Shown piece by piece: positions 33,678 through 42,121 of a stretch of DNA of 64,000 nt. The notes under the pieces were generated by a model that saw only the letters and a program-made list of their open reading frames with translations, made no database searches and was not told the origin of the DNA. Both the position numbers and the translations under genes were made by a program. The DNA is from DAIODI01 sp046349255 (lineage in GTDB: Bacteria; Pseudomonadota; Alphaproteobacteria; Rhizobiales; Aestuariivirgaceae), in contig JAXMCR010000002.1 in the NCBI GenBank assembly GCA_046349255.1, forward strand, positions 1,240,001 through 1,304,000, given 5' to 3'. Each line of letters starts with the position of its first letter. Positions within the stretch are counted from its first letter, which is position 1.

Positions 33678-34472
33678 TCACTCGTCGTCGCGCCGGGTCT
33701 TCGATCGGTGCGTCATTCCACTGCGCGGAAAGCTTGGCCGCGGCGCCACCGGCGTTGTCGCGCGGACCGGCTTTGCCGGACGTGCATCGAGCGGTGGAAC
33801 GGCGATCGGCGTGCGCGTGGAGTGCGCCGGCGGTCGGGAGAACGCGATCTCTTCCGGGCCCGCGGTCCCGCCGGTGATGATGAAGCTCATCGCCTCGTCG
33901 AAGGTGAAGTCCATCGGGATCGCGCGGCTCGCCGGCAGGATCTCCAGATATCCCGACGTCGGGTTTGGCGTCGTCGGCACGAACACCGCGAACAGCTCTT
34001 CCCCGGTATCGCGGTCGCGCATGGTCTTGGTGACGAAGCCCACGGCCTTCATGCCCTCGACCGGGAAATCGATCATCACCACGCGCTGGCCGTTCTGCTC
34101 CTGCTTCACGCTCAGCGCCTCGACCAGCCGGCGCGTCGCGCCGTACACCTTCTTCACCACGGGCATGCGCTCGAGCGTCGAATCGACGAGACCGATCAGG
34201 CGCTGGCCGATGACGAAGGAGGCAGCGAGGCCGAGAAGGTAGAGGCCGAAGACGGTGAGGAAAATCGCGAGCGTCCACTGGAACCACGGGTCCAGCAGCC
34301 ACTGCGTCATCGCTCCTTCGCCTGTGTTGAACAGTTCCGCGAGCCAGCGCGCCACGGGACTTCCAAAGCGGGCGAGCAGGCCGAGGACGAAGTCGAAGAC
34401 GTACCAGGTGACGGCGAGCGGGATGACGGTGAGCAAACCGGTGAGAATGTTGCGCTGGATGCGGGTCGACAT
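33678..34472 (-). CDS. DUF502 membrane protein
   Basis: 264 residues. Two membrane helices (NILTGLLTVIPLAVTWYVFDFVLGLL region and WTLAIFLTVFGLYLLGLAASFVIG) precede a cytoplasmic or periplasmic domain with the DUF502 segments PVVKKVYGATRRLVEAL, VVMIDFPVEGMKAVGFVT and VFVPTTPNPTSGYL. The C-terminal 55 residues are Pro/Arg-rich. DUF502 proteins have no assigned enzyme activity in bacteria; plant relatives are called COV1-like. The 162-base gap to aqpZ shows no clear feature. Confidence 0.88.
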   Translation of the reverse strand: MSTRIQRNILTGLLTVIPLAVTWYVFDFVLGLLARFGSPVARWLAELFNTGEGAMTQWLLDPWFQWTLAIFLTVFGLYLLGLAASFVIGQRLIGLVDSTLERMPVVKKVYGATRRLVEALSVKQEQNGQRVVMIDFPVEGMKAVGFVTKTMRDRDTGEELFAVFVPTTPNPTSGYLEILPASRAIPMDFTFDEAMSFIITGGTAGPEEIAFSRPPAHSTRTPIAVPPLDARPAKPVRATTPVAPRPSFPRSGMTHRSKTRRDDE

Positions 34473-34582
34473 CGGTCCGACTCAAGGGGAATGGTCGGAG
34501 GATCATACTGTGCGCGCGTCGACGAAGCGAGGCGATGCATGCGGCTTCGCTGCAACGTTTCCGCGATCACCGCGAAAGCTGG

Positions 34583-36235
34583 TTAATGCGGCGGCGTCTC
34601 GGCGGCGCGTCCCCAGAGCGAGACGTATCCTTGCCGACCCCGGATGCCGTGCGCTCCGAGCTTGCGGAACAGGCCCTTCGGGAAGTTGCTCTCGCGCCGC
34701 GCCGCCTGGATGATCTCGTCGCTGGCGAGGATCGCGAGGTTCAGCTCGCGGGTCATTTCCTGGATGCGGCTTGCCATGTTGACCGTATCGCCGAGCACCG
34801 CGAACTCCATGCGCCGCTCGGACCCGATGTCGCCGAGGACCGCCTCGCCGTAGTGCAGCCCGATGCCGAGGAGGAGCGGCTCCTTCCCTTGTGCGCGGCG
34901 CGCCCTGTTCCATCGGCGGACGTTTTCCGCGATTGCCATGGCGCAGGTAAGGGCATTGGTCGCGTCACGGTCGCTCGTGTGCGGCGTGCCGAAGGTCGCC
35001 ATCAGCCCGTCGCCCAGGAACTTGTCGAGCGTGCCGCCGTGCTCGAACACGGCCGCTTCGGCCAGACCGAGGTAATCGCGCAGGAGTGCGACGAGGTCGT
35101 GGCCCGGCAAGTCGGCGCTGAAGCGCGTGAAGCCCCAGATGTCGGCGAACAGCACCGCGATCGGCTGCGTGCGCGATTCGGTGAGCCGACCGCCCGTGCG
35201 CATCAGTTCCTCGACGATGTTGGGCGAGAAGTAGCGCGCGAGCTTGGCGCGCGTGCGTTCGGCTTCGTTGAGGCGGCGGTTGTTCTCGACGCGCTCGGTA
35301 ATGTCGCGCACGGAGCCCACGATCCGCACCGGGCGCTCGTCGTGATAGACGATGAGCCCGCGCAGCACGATCACGCGCACCGGGCCGTCGCTGGCTTTGA
35401 GGGCGCAGTCGCACTCGAACTTCTCGCCTTGCTGCAGGAATGCTTCGGTGAGCAGCGTCTCGAGCTTGCGCCTGTCCACCTCGGTCAGAACCTCGAAAAA
35501 CGCGGCCATCGACGTACCGAAGCGGGCGAAGTCCGTCTGCAGGACCTCGTAGAAGCGCGGCGAGAAGTAGGTTTCCTCACGGTCGAGGTCCCAGTCCCAC
35601 AGCCCGTCGTTGCTGCCGCGCGCGGCAAGCGCATAGCGTTCCTCGCTGAGCCTTAGGCGCAGGCTCGCCCGCTCGCGCTCGATCGAGGCGGCGATCAGCG
35701 CAGCCGCCGTCTTTAGCACGTCGATCTCGGCGGCGTTCCACGACCGTTCGGTGTGGTTGTCGTCGAGGCCCATGAAGCCCCACCACTGGCCCTCGACCAT
35801 GATGGGGACGGATATGAAGGACAGCGTGCCGTGCTCCTCGAAAACCTGGAGCAGGTAGCCCGTGAGGTCGCGCTTCAGCGCCTGCACCACCTCGCCGCGC
35901 CGGCGTCGCGACGCCCAGTCGCCGAGCCCCGTGTCCGACAGCGGCATGTTCCGGTAGCGCGAATCGCCCGCGAGGCTGTCGAAGGCGCCGTCCTCCCGCC
36001 AGTCGAAGCGGCAGCTCTGAACGGGCCTGCCGTCTCGGTCGGTGTGCATTTCGAACACCGAGACGCGGGTCGTCTCGGTCGCAAGACCAAGGCGCGCAAG
36101 CAGGTCGTGCACGTGATCGCGCCAGGAGACGCCGGCAACCATGCGGGTTGCCGCGTAGGCAACCGCATCGAGCATCGCGGTACGCCGGCGCAACTCGACC
36201 AGGGGATTTTCGCTGCCGCCTGAACTGTCGTCCAT
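34583..36235 (-). CDS. Class III adenylate cyclase with GAF and PAS domains
   Basis: 550 residues from ATG 36233-36235, with GGAAG eight bases upstream; the frame stays open 28 codons further. Order: GAF (about 15-185, FEMHTD...WWGFMGLDDN), PAS with PAC (195-325), cyclase domain (335-550). The catalytic site is complete: metal Asp in VLFADIWGFTRFS and FLGDGLMATFG, substrate Lys in LDKFLGDG, and LGDTVNMASRIQ giving the Asp for adenine plus Asn/Arg for the transition state. It should make cAMP in response to signals sensed by GAF and PAS. No cAMP receptor gene lies nearby. Confidence 0.92.
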   Translation of the reverse strand: MDDSSGGSENPLVELRRRTAMLDAVAYAATRMVAGVSWRDHVHDLLARLGLATETTRVSVFEMHTDRDGRPVQSCRFDWREDGAFDSLAGDSRYRNMPLSDTGLGDWASRRRRGEVVQALKRDLTGYLLQVFEEHGTLSFISVPIMVEGQWWGFMGLDDNHTERSWNAAEIDVLKTAAALIAASIERERASLRLRLSEERYALAARGSNDGLWDWDLDREETYFSPRFYEVLQTDFARFGTSMAAFFEVLTEVDRRKLETLLTEAFLQQGEKFECDCALKASDGPVRVIVLRGLIVYHDERPVRIVGSVRDITERVENNRRLNEAERTRAKLARYFSPNIVEELMRTGGRLTESRTQPIAVLFADIWGFTRFSADLPGHDLVALLRDYLGLAEAAVFEHGGTLDKFLGDGLMATFGTPHTSDRDATNALTCAMAIAENVRRWNRARRAQGKEPLLLGIGLHYGEAVLGDIGSERRMEFAVLGDTVNMASRIQEMTRELNLAILASDEIIQAARRESNFPKGLFRKLGAHGIRGRQGYVSLWGRAAETPPH

Positions 36236-36358
36236 GATTGCGACTTCCGGCATTGCGCCGTCGTGCGTTCCCCCCGGTCCGCCGAGGGTGTAGTAGTGCG
36301 GCGCACCGGTGCCCGGCAAGGGTTTTGGGAAAGCGACATCGCGTCAGGAGCGAACGAC

Positions 36359-37324
36359 ATGACCATCAGGAAGCGACCCCTCGGGAACTCCGGCATCGAG
36401 ATCGCCCCGATCGTGCTCGGCGCCAACGTGTTCGGCTGGACGGCCGATGAGAAGACCTCGTTCGCCATCCTCGATGCGTTCTTCGAGGCGGGGTTCAACG
36501 CTGTCGATACTGCCGACGTCTATTCGCGCTGGGCCCCCGGCAACCAGGGCGGCGAATCGGAGACGATCATCGGGCGCTGGATGAAGGCGCGCGGCAACCG
36601 CGACAAGGTGGTGCTGATCACCAAGGTCGGCTCCGAGATGGGGCCCGGGATGAAGGGGCTGTCGTCGGGCTATATTGCGCAAGCGGCCGACGCCTCGCTG
36701 AAGCGGCTGCAGACGGACCGGATCGACGTCTACTTCTCGCACTGGGAGGATCCTTCGGCCGACTACGCCGACACGCTGAAGGGCTACAAGGCGTTGATCG
36801 ATGCCGGCAAGGTGCGCGTGATCGGGGCCTCGAACCACACGGCGCAGAGCCTGAAGACTGCGCTCGACACGAGCGACCGGCTCGGACTGCCGCGCTACCA
36901 GGTGATACAGCCGCACTACAACCTGATGGAACGCACGCACTACGAAGGCCCGCTCCAGGACCTCTGCATCGCCAACCGCATCGGCGTGATCACCTACTAC
37001 GGCCTCGCGAGCGGATTCCTCAGCGGCAAGTACCGCCGCAAGGAGGAAGCCGAGGGCAAGGCGCGCGGCGGGGCTGTGTCGAAGTACATGACGCCGCGCG
37101 GGTTTGCCGTGCTCGACGCGCTCGAGGCGGAGGCGAATGCGCTCGGCGCGACGCCGGCCCAGGTGGCGCTCGCGTGGCTGATGGCGCAGCCGGGCGTCAC
37201 CGCGCCGATCGTCAGCGCGACGAGCGTCGAGCAGGTGCGCGACATCGTGAAGGCGGCCGAGGTTCCGCTGTCGAAAGAGGGGGTTGCGCGGCTCGCGACC
37301 GCGAGCGCGCCGCAGACGGCCTGA
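36359..37324 (+). CDS. Aldo/keto reductase
   Basis: 321 residues from ATG 36359, with AGGAG at 36346-36350. Catalytic residues of the AKR barrel are visible: Asp and Tyr in DTADVYSRW, Lys in LITKVG and His in YFSHWEDP. NADPH-binding segments PIVSATSVEQV and LASGFLSGKY are present. It reduces aldehydes or ketones; the substrate is unknown. Convergent with the serine hydrolase gene, two bases between stops. Confidence 0.92.
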   Translation: MTIRKRPLGNSGIEIAPIVLGANVFGWTADEKTSFAILDAFFEAGFNAVDTADVYSRWAPGNQGGESETIIGRWMKARGNRDKVVLITKVGSEMGPGMKGLSSGYIAQAADASLKRLQTDRIDVYFSHWEDPSADYADTLKGYKALIDAGKVRVIGASNHTAQSLKTALDTSDRLGLPRYQVIQPHYNLMERTHYEGPLQDLCIANRIGVITYYGLASGFLSGKYRRKEEAEGKARGGAVSKYMTPRGFAVLDALEAEANALGATPAQVALAWLMAQPGVTAPIVSATSVEQVRDIVKAAEVPLSKEGVARLATASAPQTA

Positions 37325-37326
37325 CG

Positions 37327-38466
37327 CTATTCCAGCGCCTCGGCGATCGCGCTGAACATCTCGATCGTCTTGCGATCGATCGCCTCGTCGACCGGCATCG
37401 GCTGCGACGATTGCTTTGCGATGACGACGCCCGAGGGCGGGTCCACGTAGATCCACTGCCCATGGATGCCGACGGCGAGAATGCTGTCACGGCCGTTGCC
37501 GACGGCGTACCACTGACTGCGGTAGCGGCCCTGCGGCAGGAACAGCGCCATATCACCCTTCTCCCACTGGGTGCGGTCGCCACCTGCAAAGAGATCCTCG
37601 ATCCACGACTTCGGCACCACCTGGCGGTCGCCGATGCGGCCGCCGAGGCGCACGAGGTCGCCGATGCGGGCTAGGTCCTGGATCGTCACGCAGAACCCTC
37701 CCGCGGTGCGGGCCGCGCCGTAGCGGTCGACCGTGATGTAGGCGGGTCCCGCAGCACCCATCGGTTCGAACAGCTTCTCGCCGGCGTACTGCGCGAGGCG
37801 GGTGCCCGTCGCGACCTCGACGATCCAGCCCAACAGGTCGCTGTTGGGCGAGACGTAGTGGAAGCGCGCGCCGTGCGGGCGCTCGCCAAGCTGCAGCCGG
37901 AGCAGGAACTCGTGCAGGCCTTCGGTGGAGCGCGCATCCCGCACCGGGTTCCATCCGGACGCCTCGCGGTAGGCCAGAAACGTCTCGTCCGGGTTGTCGT
38001 AGTTCTCGACGAAGGAAACGCTCACCGTCATGTCGAGCACGTTGCGCACCGAGCAGGTGCCGTAGGCCGTGCCGTCCTTCACCGGCACGTAGGCGCCGAC
38101 GGGGAGGTTCGGGTCGAGCTTTCCGGAGCCGACGGCGATGCCGGCGAGGAGCGCGGTGATCGACTTCGACACCGAGAAGACGACATGCGGCGCGCTCGCC
38201 GCCTCCTCCGTGCGGTACCAGTCGTAGGCGATCGCTCCGTTCCGCAAAACAAGGAAGGCGTCCGTCCAGGTGCCGTCGAGCCATGCATCGAGGCCGTCGA
38301 TGCGCGACAGCCCTTGCGACGCGTTTCGCGACAGCGGCGTCGACGCCGGCGCGCACGCAATCGCGGCCGTGCCGATCAGCTCACGCACGTTGTTGAAGGA
38401 CCAGCGATTGAAGGGACCCTGCCGCCAGTTGGCGAGCGTTACGTCACGACGATGAAATTGTTGCAC
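37327..38466 (-). CDS. Beta-lactamase-fold serine hydrolase (NylB/EstB-like)
   Basis: 379 residues with a GTG start (AGGA five bases upstream). The nucleophile is in FSVSKSIT (S-x-x-K, near residue 98), the second motif is HYVSPNSDLLG and the third GIHGQW. The N-terminal FNRWSFNNVREL and these motifs resemble 6-aminohexanoate-dimer hydrolase relatives rather than true beta-lactamases. No signal peptide, so cytoplasmic. Natural substrates could be esters or amides; resistance activity is not implied. Confidence 0.85.
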   Translation of the reverse strand: MQQFHRRDVTLANWRQGPFNRWSFNNVRELIGTAAIACAPASTPLSRNASQGLSRIDGLDAWLDGTWTDAFLVLRNGAIAYDWYRTEEAASAPHVVFSVSKSITALLAGIAVGSGKLDPNLPVGAYVPVKDGTAYGTCSVRNVLDMTVSVSFVENYDNPDETFLAYREASGWNPVRDARSTEGLHEFLLRLQLGERPHGARFHYVSPNSDLLGWIVEVATGTRLAQYAGEKLFEPMGAAGPAYITVDRYGAARTAGGFCVTIQDLARIGDLVRLGGRIGDRQVVPKSWIEDLFAGGDRTQWEKGDMALFLPQGRYRSQWYAVGNGRDSILAVGIHGQWIYVDPPSGVVIAKQSSQPMPVDEAIDRKTIEMFSAIAEALE

Positions 38467-38476
38467 GCTGTCCTGC

Positions 38477-39274
38477 TCACGCCAGGTGTTGAACGAGCCG
38501 CCGGTAGAGATGCCACGTGGTATGCCCGAGAATCGGCAGCACGAACAGCAGGCCGAGGAACGCGGGGATGCTCGCCGCGATCATCGAGAGCACGACGATG
38601 ACGCCCCACAGCAGCATCGGCACGGTGTTCACGTTGACTGCCTTGATCGAGGTGATGATCGCCGTGATGAAATCGACGTTGCGGTCGAGCAGCAGCGGGC
38701 ACGATACGACCGTCACCGAGAACAGGAGGAGCGACAGGACCGCCCCGACGAGGTGGCCGACGACGAGGAAGGTCCAGCCGTCGGTCGTCGAGAAGATCTC
38801 GTGGACGAGGCGATGCAGGTCGGCGCTTGCATGCATGCCGAGGAACAGCGCCATCAGGAGGCGCACCTGGTAGATCCAGATCCAGAAGATGAAGAGCACG
38901 ACGAACGCCATCCAGGGCAGTTCGTGCCGGCGCTGTTCGTAGATGACACCGAGCACGCCTTTCCACGTAAGCGGTGTTCCGGTTTCGAGGCGGCGGCTGA
39001 CTTCGTAGAGTCCCACGGCGACGAACGGTCCGAGCAGGATGAAGCCCACGGCGAGCGGATAGGCGAGGTAAGACAGGCCCCAGAAGAACGCCATCGCGAT
39101 GATGATGTTGCCGCCGAGCGCGTAGAATGCGCCGAAGAACAGCCCGTACTGCGGCGCCGCCAGGAAATCACGCCATCCGTTGCGCAGGCAGGCGACGATG
39201 TCGTGGAGCGAGATCGTGTTGATCTGCAGGGCCGGCTTTCGGACCTCGGCCGGCTTGTCTGCCGTGGTGTTCAT
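38477..39274 (-). CDS. DUF2189 integral membrane protein
   Basis: 265 residues from ATG 39272-39274, where GGAGG lies five bases upstream; the in-frame codon at 39295 lacks this. Six hydrophobic segments and the family N-terminus ISLHDIVACLRNGWRDFLAAPQ, with SVTVVSCPLLLDRNVDFITAI in the second half, fit DUF2189. The function is unknown. It ends 10 bases before the serine hydrolase gene start and is divergent from the ftcR-like gene. Confidence 0.9.
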   Translation of the reverse strand: MNTTADKPAEVRKPALQINTISLHDIVACLRNGWRDFLAAPQYGLFFGAFYALGGNIIIAMAFFWGLSYLAYPLAVGFILLGPFVAVGLYEVSRRLETGTPLTWKGVLGVIYEQRRHELPWMAFVVLFIFWIWIYQVRLLMALFLGMHASADLHRLVHEIFSTTDGWTFLVVGHLVGAVLSLLLFSVTVVSCPLLLDRNVDFITAIITSIKAVNVNTVPMLLWGVIVVLSMIAASIPAFLGLLFVLPILGHTTWHLYRRLVQHLA

Positions 39275-39460
39275 CGGCTCCTCCCAGAGCGGCACGTCGT
39301 CGTTTTTGGATGAGTGTAAAGGGACGACTTCTACGAGTAAAGCACGCCAGTATTGAATTGCAACTGATAGTAGTATTTCGGCTTGTTACGACTTTAGGTT
39401 TGACGGCGATTCTTGGCACAACTACATAATGGACAGGAACAGTGATTCGGGGGGTCTGCC
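39275..39460. promoter_or_regulatory. Control region upstream of the ftcR-like gene
   Basis: 186 bases between divergent genes, about 43% GC over 39301-39420 by hand count. A possible plus-strand promoter is TTGACG (39400-39405), a 19-base spacer and CATAAT (39425-39430), placing a start site near 39437. The AT-rich character continues into the coding sequence. Confidence 0.45.
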
Positions 39461-40129
39461 ATGTTCGTCATCGTGGACGACCGAGAAATAGTTACACGAA
39501 GTTATATACAGTCGTTCGAGAGAGAAGGTGTATCGACTGCAGCGTTCAGTCCTCAGGAGTTCGGTAACTGGATAGAAACCGCAGCTTCTTCTGATATTAC
39601 TGCAGTGGAAGCATTTGTACTTGGAGATTGCCCAGCTCGGGAGCGGTATACTCCTACCATACGGAATCGATCGCAGGCGCCGGTCATCGCCATGGTCGAC
39701 AGCCGGGTGCTGGACTCGATGCTCAGGCTGTTCGACGCGGGTGTCGACGACGTGGTGAGCAAACCGGTGCACGTCCGCGAAATCCTCGCCCGCGCCCGCG
39801 CCATCGCCCGGCGGCGGACGAACGATCCCGACGCGACGACGGCCGGAGAGATCACCGTCTTCTTCGACGGGCGTGATCCGCAGGTGCGCGGCCGTCCGCT
39901 GGCGCTGCCGCGACGCGAACGGCGCATCCTCGAGCATCTGGCCAGCTGCAAGGGCCGCCTGGTGACGCGCAGCCAGATCTTTTCGAGCGTGTACGGACTG
40001 TTCGACGAGAACATCGAGGAGTCGGTCGTCGAGAGCCACATCTCGAAGCTGCGCAAGAAGCTGCGCCAGCGCCTGGGCTACGACCCGATCGAATCCAAGC
40101 GCTACCTCGGCTACCGCCTGGCGTTGTGA
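39461..40129 (+). CDS. ftcR: FtcR/Rem-like orphan response regulator
   Basis: 222 residues: receiver-like domain (1-115) and OmpR-type winged helix (125-222). IVDDREIVTRSYIQSFEREG, FSPQEFGNW, APVIAMVDS, DDVVSKPVHVREILAR, FFDGRDP, LPRRERRILEHL and the C-terminal LRKKLRQRLGYDPIESKRYLGYRL correspond closely to Brucella FtcR and Sinorhizobium Rem, which activate flagellar genes. The acceptor strand reads AFVLGDC, with Gly where Asp is normal, so phosphorylation is doubtful. There is no histidine kinase or flagellar gene nearby. Codons 1-66 are AT-rich, the rest GC-rich. Confidence 0.85.
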   Translation: MFVIVDDREIVTRSYIQSFEREGVSTAAFSPQEFGNWIETAASSDITAVEAFVLGDCPARERYTPTIRNRSQAPVIAMVDSRVLDSMLRLFDAGVDDVVSKPVHVREILARARAIARRRTNDPDATTAGEITVFFDGRDPQVRGRPLALPRRERRILEHLASCKGRLVTRSQIFSSVYGLFDENIEESVVESHISKLRKKLRQRLGYDPIESKRYLGYRLAL

Positions 40130-40173
40130 CGGGTTGTGCACCCAGCAATCTAGTTCCAATCGGCGCAAAGAGG

Positions 40174-40196
40174 ATCACCGGCTCGAGGCCGGTGAT
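40174..40196. repeat. Short palindromic repeat 1
   Basis: Nine-base arms (ATCACCGGC/GCCGGTGAT) around TCGAG. This is the first of three similar stem-loops in the gap 40130-40358 between convergent genes. Such palindromes are frequent between genes in Hyphomicrobiales genomes and may also serve as terminators. Confidence 0.75.
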
Positions 40197-40239
40197 GACG
40201 CGTAGGCTGGAGACGGTCGTCGGCGCGTAGTGGAAGTGC

Positions 40240-40262
40240 ATCCTCGGGTCAAGCCCGAGGAT
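40240..40262. repeat. Short palindromic repeat 2
   Basis: Nine-base arms (ATCCTCGGG/CCCGAGGAT) around TCAAG, followed by GAC as in repeat 1 (GATGAC). The arms differ from repeat 1 but the length and loop type agree. Confidence 0.75.
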
Positions 40263-40291
40263 GACAAAGGGGGCCGGTAGGAGCGTGGTCG

Positions 40292-40312
40292 TGGCCGGGC
40301 TCGACCCGGCCA
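40292..40312. repeat. Short palindromic repeat 3
   Basis: Eight-base arms (TGGCCGGG/CCCGGCCA) around CTCGA. Its loop reads as the opposite orientation of repeat 1. It is followed by TCCTCTTCG. Confidence 0.7.
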
Positions 40313-40358
40313 TCCTCTTCGAACCGATTCAGGGACGGTGATGAGGAAGGCGACAGCT

Positions 40359-41975
40359 CTACCGGTTGCGGCCTTTACGGTCCTTGAGGATCTCCTGCGC
40401 GGCGTTGTGGCCGGGGATGCCGGAGACGCCGCCGCCGGGGTGCATCGAGGAGCCGCAGACGTAGAGCCCGCGGAACGGCGTGCGATAGTTCGCATACTGC
40501 GAGATCGGCCGCTGGAAGAACAGCTGGTCTGCGGCAAGTTCCCCCTGGAAGATGTGGCCCTGCGGCAGGCCGACCTTCGCCTCGATGTCGGGCGGCGTCA
40601 GAAGCTGCACGTCGATCACGTCGTTGGAGAAGCCGGGCGCGAACCGTTCGATCGTGTCGAACACGGTCTTGCGGAAGCGGTCCTTCTCGTTCGCCCACGA
40701 GCCGTTCTTGAGTTCGTAGGGCGCGTGGCCGCCGAAGATGTTGACGACATGCTTGCCCTTCGGCGCGAGCGTGTCGTCGACGATGGTCGGGCACACCGGC
40801 GTCATGAACGGGGACGACGAGTACCAGCCGTACTTCGCATCGTCGTAGGCGCGCTCGAGGTAGTCGATGTCCGGCGCGATGTGCATGTAGGTCGGATAGT
40901 GGAACGATCCGATCGCGCCTTCCCGGCGGATGCGGTCGAGGATCGTGTACTGCGGCGGGCGCTCGCAGGCGATGTTGAGCTTGAAGGCGGTCGAGAACGT
41001 CCGGTAGCCCTTGATCTCGCGAGCGACCTCCGCCGGCAGTTTCGCCTCGCCGATCATGTCGAGGTAGAGGTTCTTCGCCGAGGCGTTCGAGGCCACGATC
41101 GGCGCGCGGAACTCGCGGCCGTCCTTCAGCGCGATGCCGACCGCCCGTTCGCCCGTGATCAGCACCTTGTCGATCGGCGCGTCGGTGAGGATGTCGACGC
41201 CCACCGTCTGCGCGTAGGACGCAAGCGCCTTCGTGATCGAGCCCATGCCGCCTTTGATGAAACCCCAGCCGCCGGCGCCTTCGTGCTCGCCCATGATGTG
41301 GTGCATGATCACGTAGGCTGAACCCGGGGTCTTCGGACCGGCGAAGGTGCCGATCGAGGCGTAGTAGGCAAGCACCGCCATGATGCGGTCGTCCTCGAAC
41401 CACTCGCGCAGGAAGTCGTAGGCGCTCATCGTGAGCAGGTCCCAGACCCTGTAGAAGCGGTTGCCGATCTTGCGGTAGCGCCACAGGAATCCCGCATCGT
41501 CCTTCAGGCTGCGCCAGTCCGTCTTCGCGGGGTCGATCGGGGTCTCCCACAGGAGCTTGCGCACCACGGCGGTCGCCTCCTGCAGGTACTCGTTGAAGAC
41601 GGGATAGATATCGGCGTCCTTCTTCGAGAACTTGCGGAAGCTCGCCTGCGTCTTCTCCATGTTGTCGGAGAACAGGATGTAGTCGTCACCGTCGAGCGGC
41701 GAGACCATGTCGGAGCACGGCAGCACCTCCAGCCCGTGCTTCCGCAGTTCGAAGTCGCGGATGATCCGCGGATGGAGCAGACTCATCAGGTAGGAGAAGA
41801 TCGAGGCGCGGAAACCCGGAGATATCTCCTCCGTCACGGCGGCGCCGCCGACGATCGGCCGGCGTTCGGCGACCAGCACCTTCAGTCCTGCCCTGGCGAG
41901 GTAGTTCGCGCACACGAGGCCGTTGTGGCCGGCGCCGATGACGATGGCGTCGTAGTTCGACTGCACCTGGGTCAT
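40359..41975 (-). CDS. FAD-dependent oxidoreductase (PYROXD2/phytoene-desaturase-like)
   Basis: 538 residues. The FAD-binding Rossmann motif is AIVIGAGHNGLVCANYLARAG with the acidic strand end VLVAERR; GGAAVTEEI follows. The C-terminal FAD segment is LYVCGSSMHPGGGVSGIPGHNAA. GGMGSITKALASYA, near residue 245, is typical of this carotenoid-desaturase-like group. No carotenoid genes are nearby and the substrate is unknown. Convergent with the ftcR-like gene across the palindromic repeats. Confidence 0.9.
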   Translation of the reverse strand: MTQVQSNYDAIVIGAGHNGLVCANYLARAGLKVLVAERRPIVGGAAVTEEISPGFRASIFSYLMSLLHPRIIRDFELRKHGLEVLPCSDMVSPLDGDDYILFSDNMEKTQASFRKFSKKDADIYPVFNEYLQEATAVVRKLLWETPIDPAKTDWRSLKDDAGFLWRYRKIGNRFYRVWDLLTMSAYDFLREWFEDDRIMAVLAYYASIGTFAGPKTPGSAYVIMHHIMGEHEGAGGWGFIKGGMGSITKALASYAQTVGVDILTDAPIDKVLITGERAVGIALKDGREFRAPIVASNASAKNLYLDMIGEAKLPAEVAREIKGYRTFSTAFKLNIACERPPQYTILDRIRREGAIGSFHYPTYMHIAPDIDYLERAYDDAKYGWYSSSPFMTPVCPTIVDDTLAPKGKHVVNIFGGHAPYELKNGSWANEKDRFRKTVFDTIERFAPGFSNDVIDVQLLTPPDIEAKVGLPQGHIFQGELAADQLFFQRPISQYANYRTPFRGLYVCGSSMHPGGGVSGIPGHNAAQEILKDRKGRNR

Positions 41976-42121
41976 GTCGACAGTGTCCTGAAGGGTTTCC
42001 GCCCGGAGCGAGGGCGTTTCGTGGGTGCAAGTCTAGCCCAGCGGGAGCCCCCCTTGTCGAGGGTGCTCGGCGGTGGCTAAAGCATCGCCCTGAGCCACAG
42101 TTCCGGGAAACGGACGTCCGT

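Noticed and set aside
40174..40312. Possible CRISPR repeats
   Set aside because: The three palindromes differ in sequence and are unevenly spaced, and no cas genes are present.
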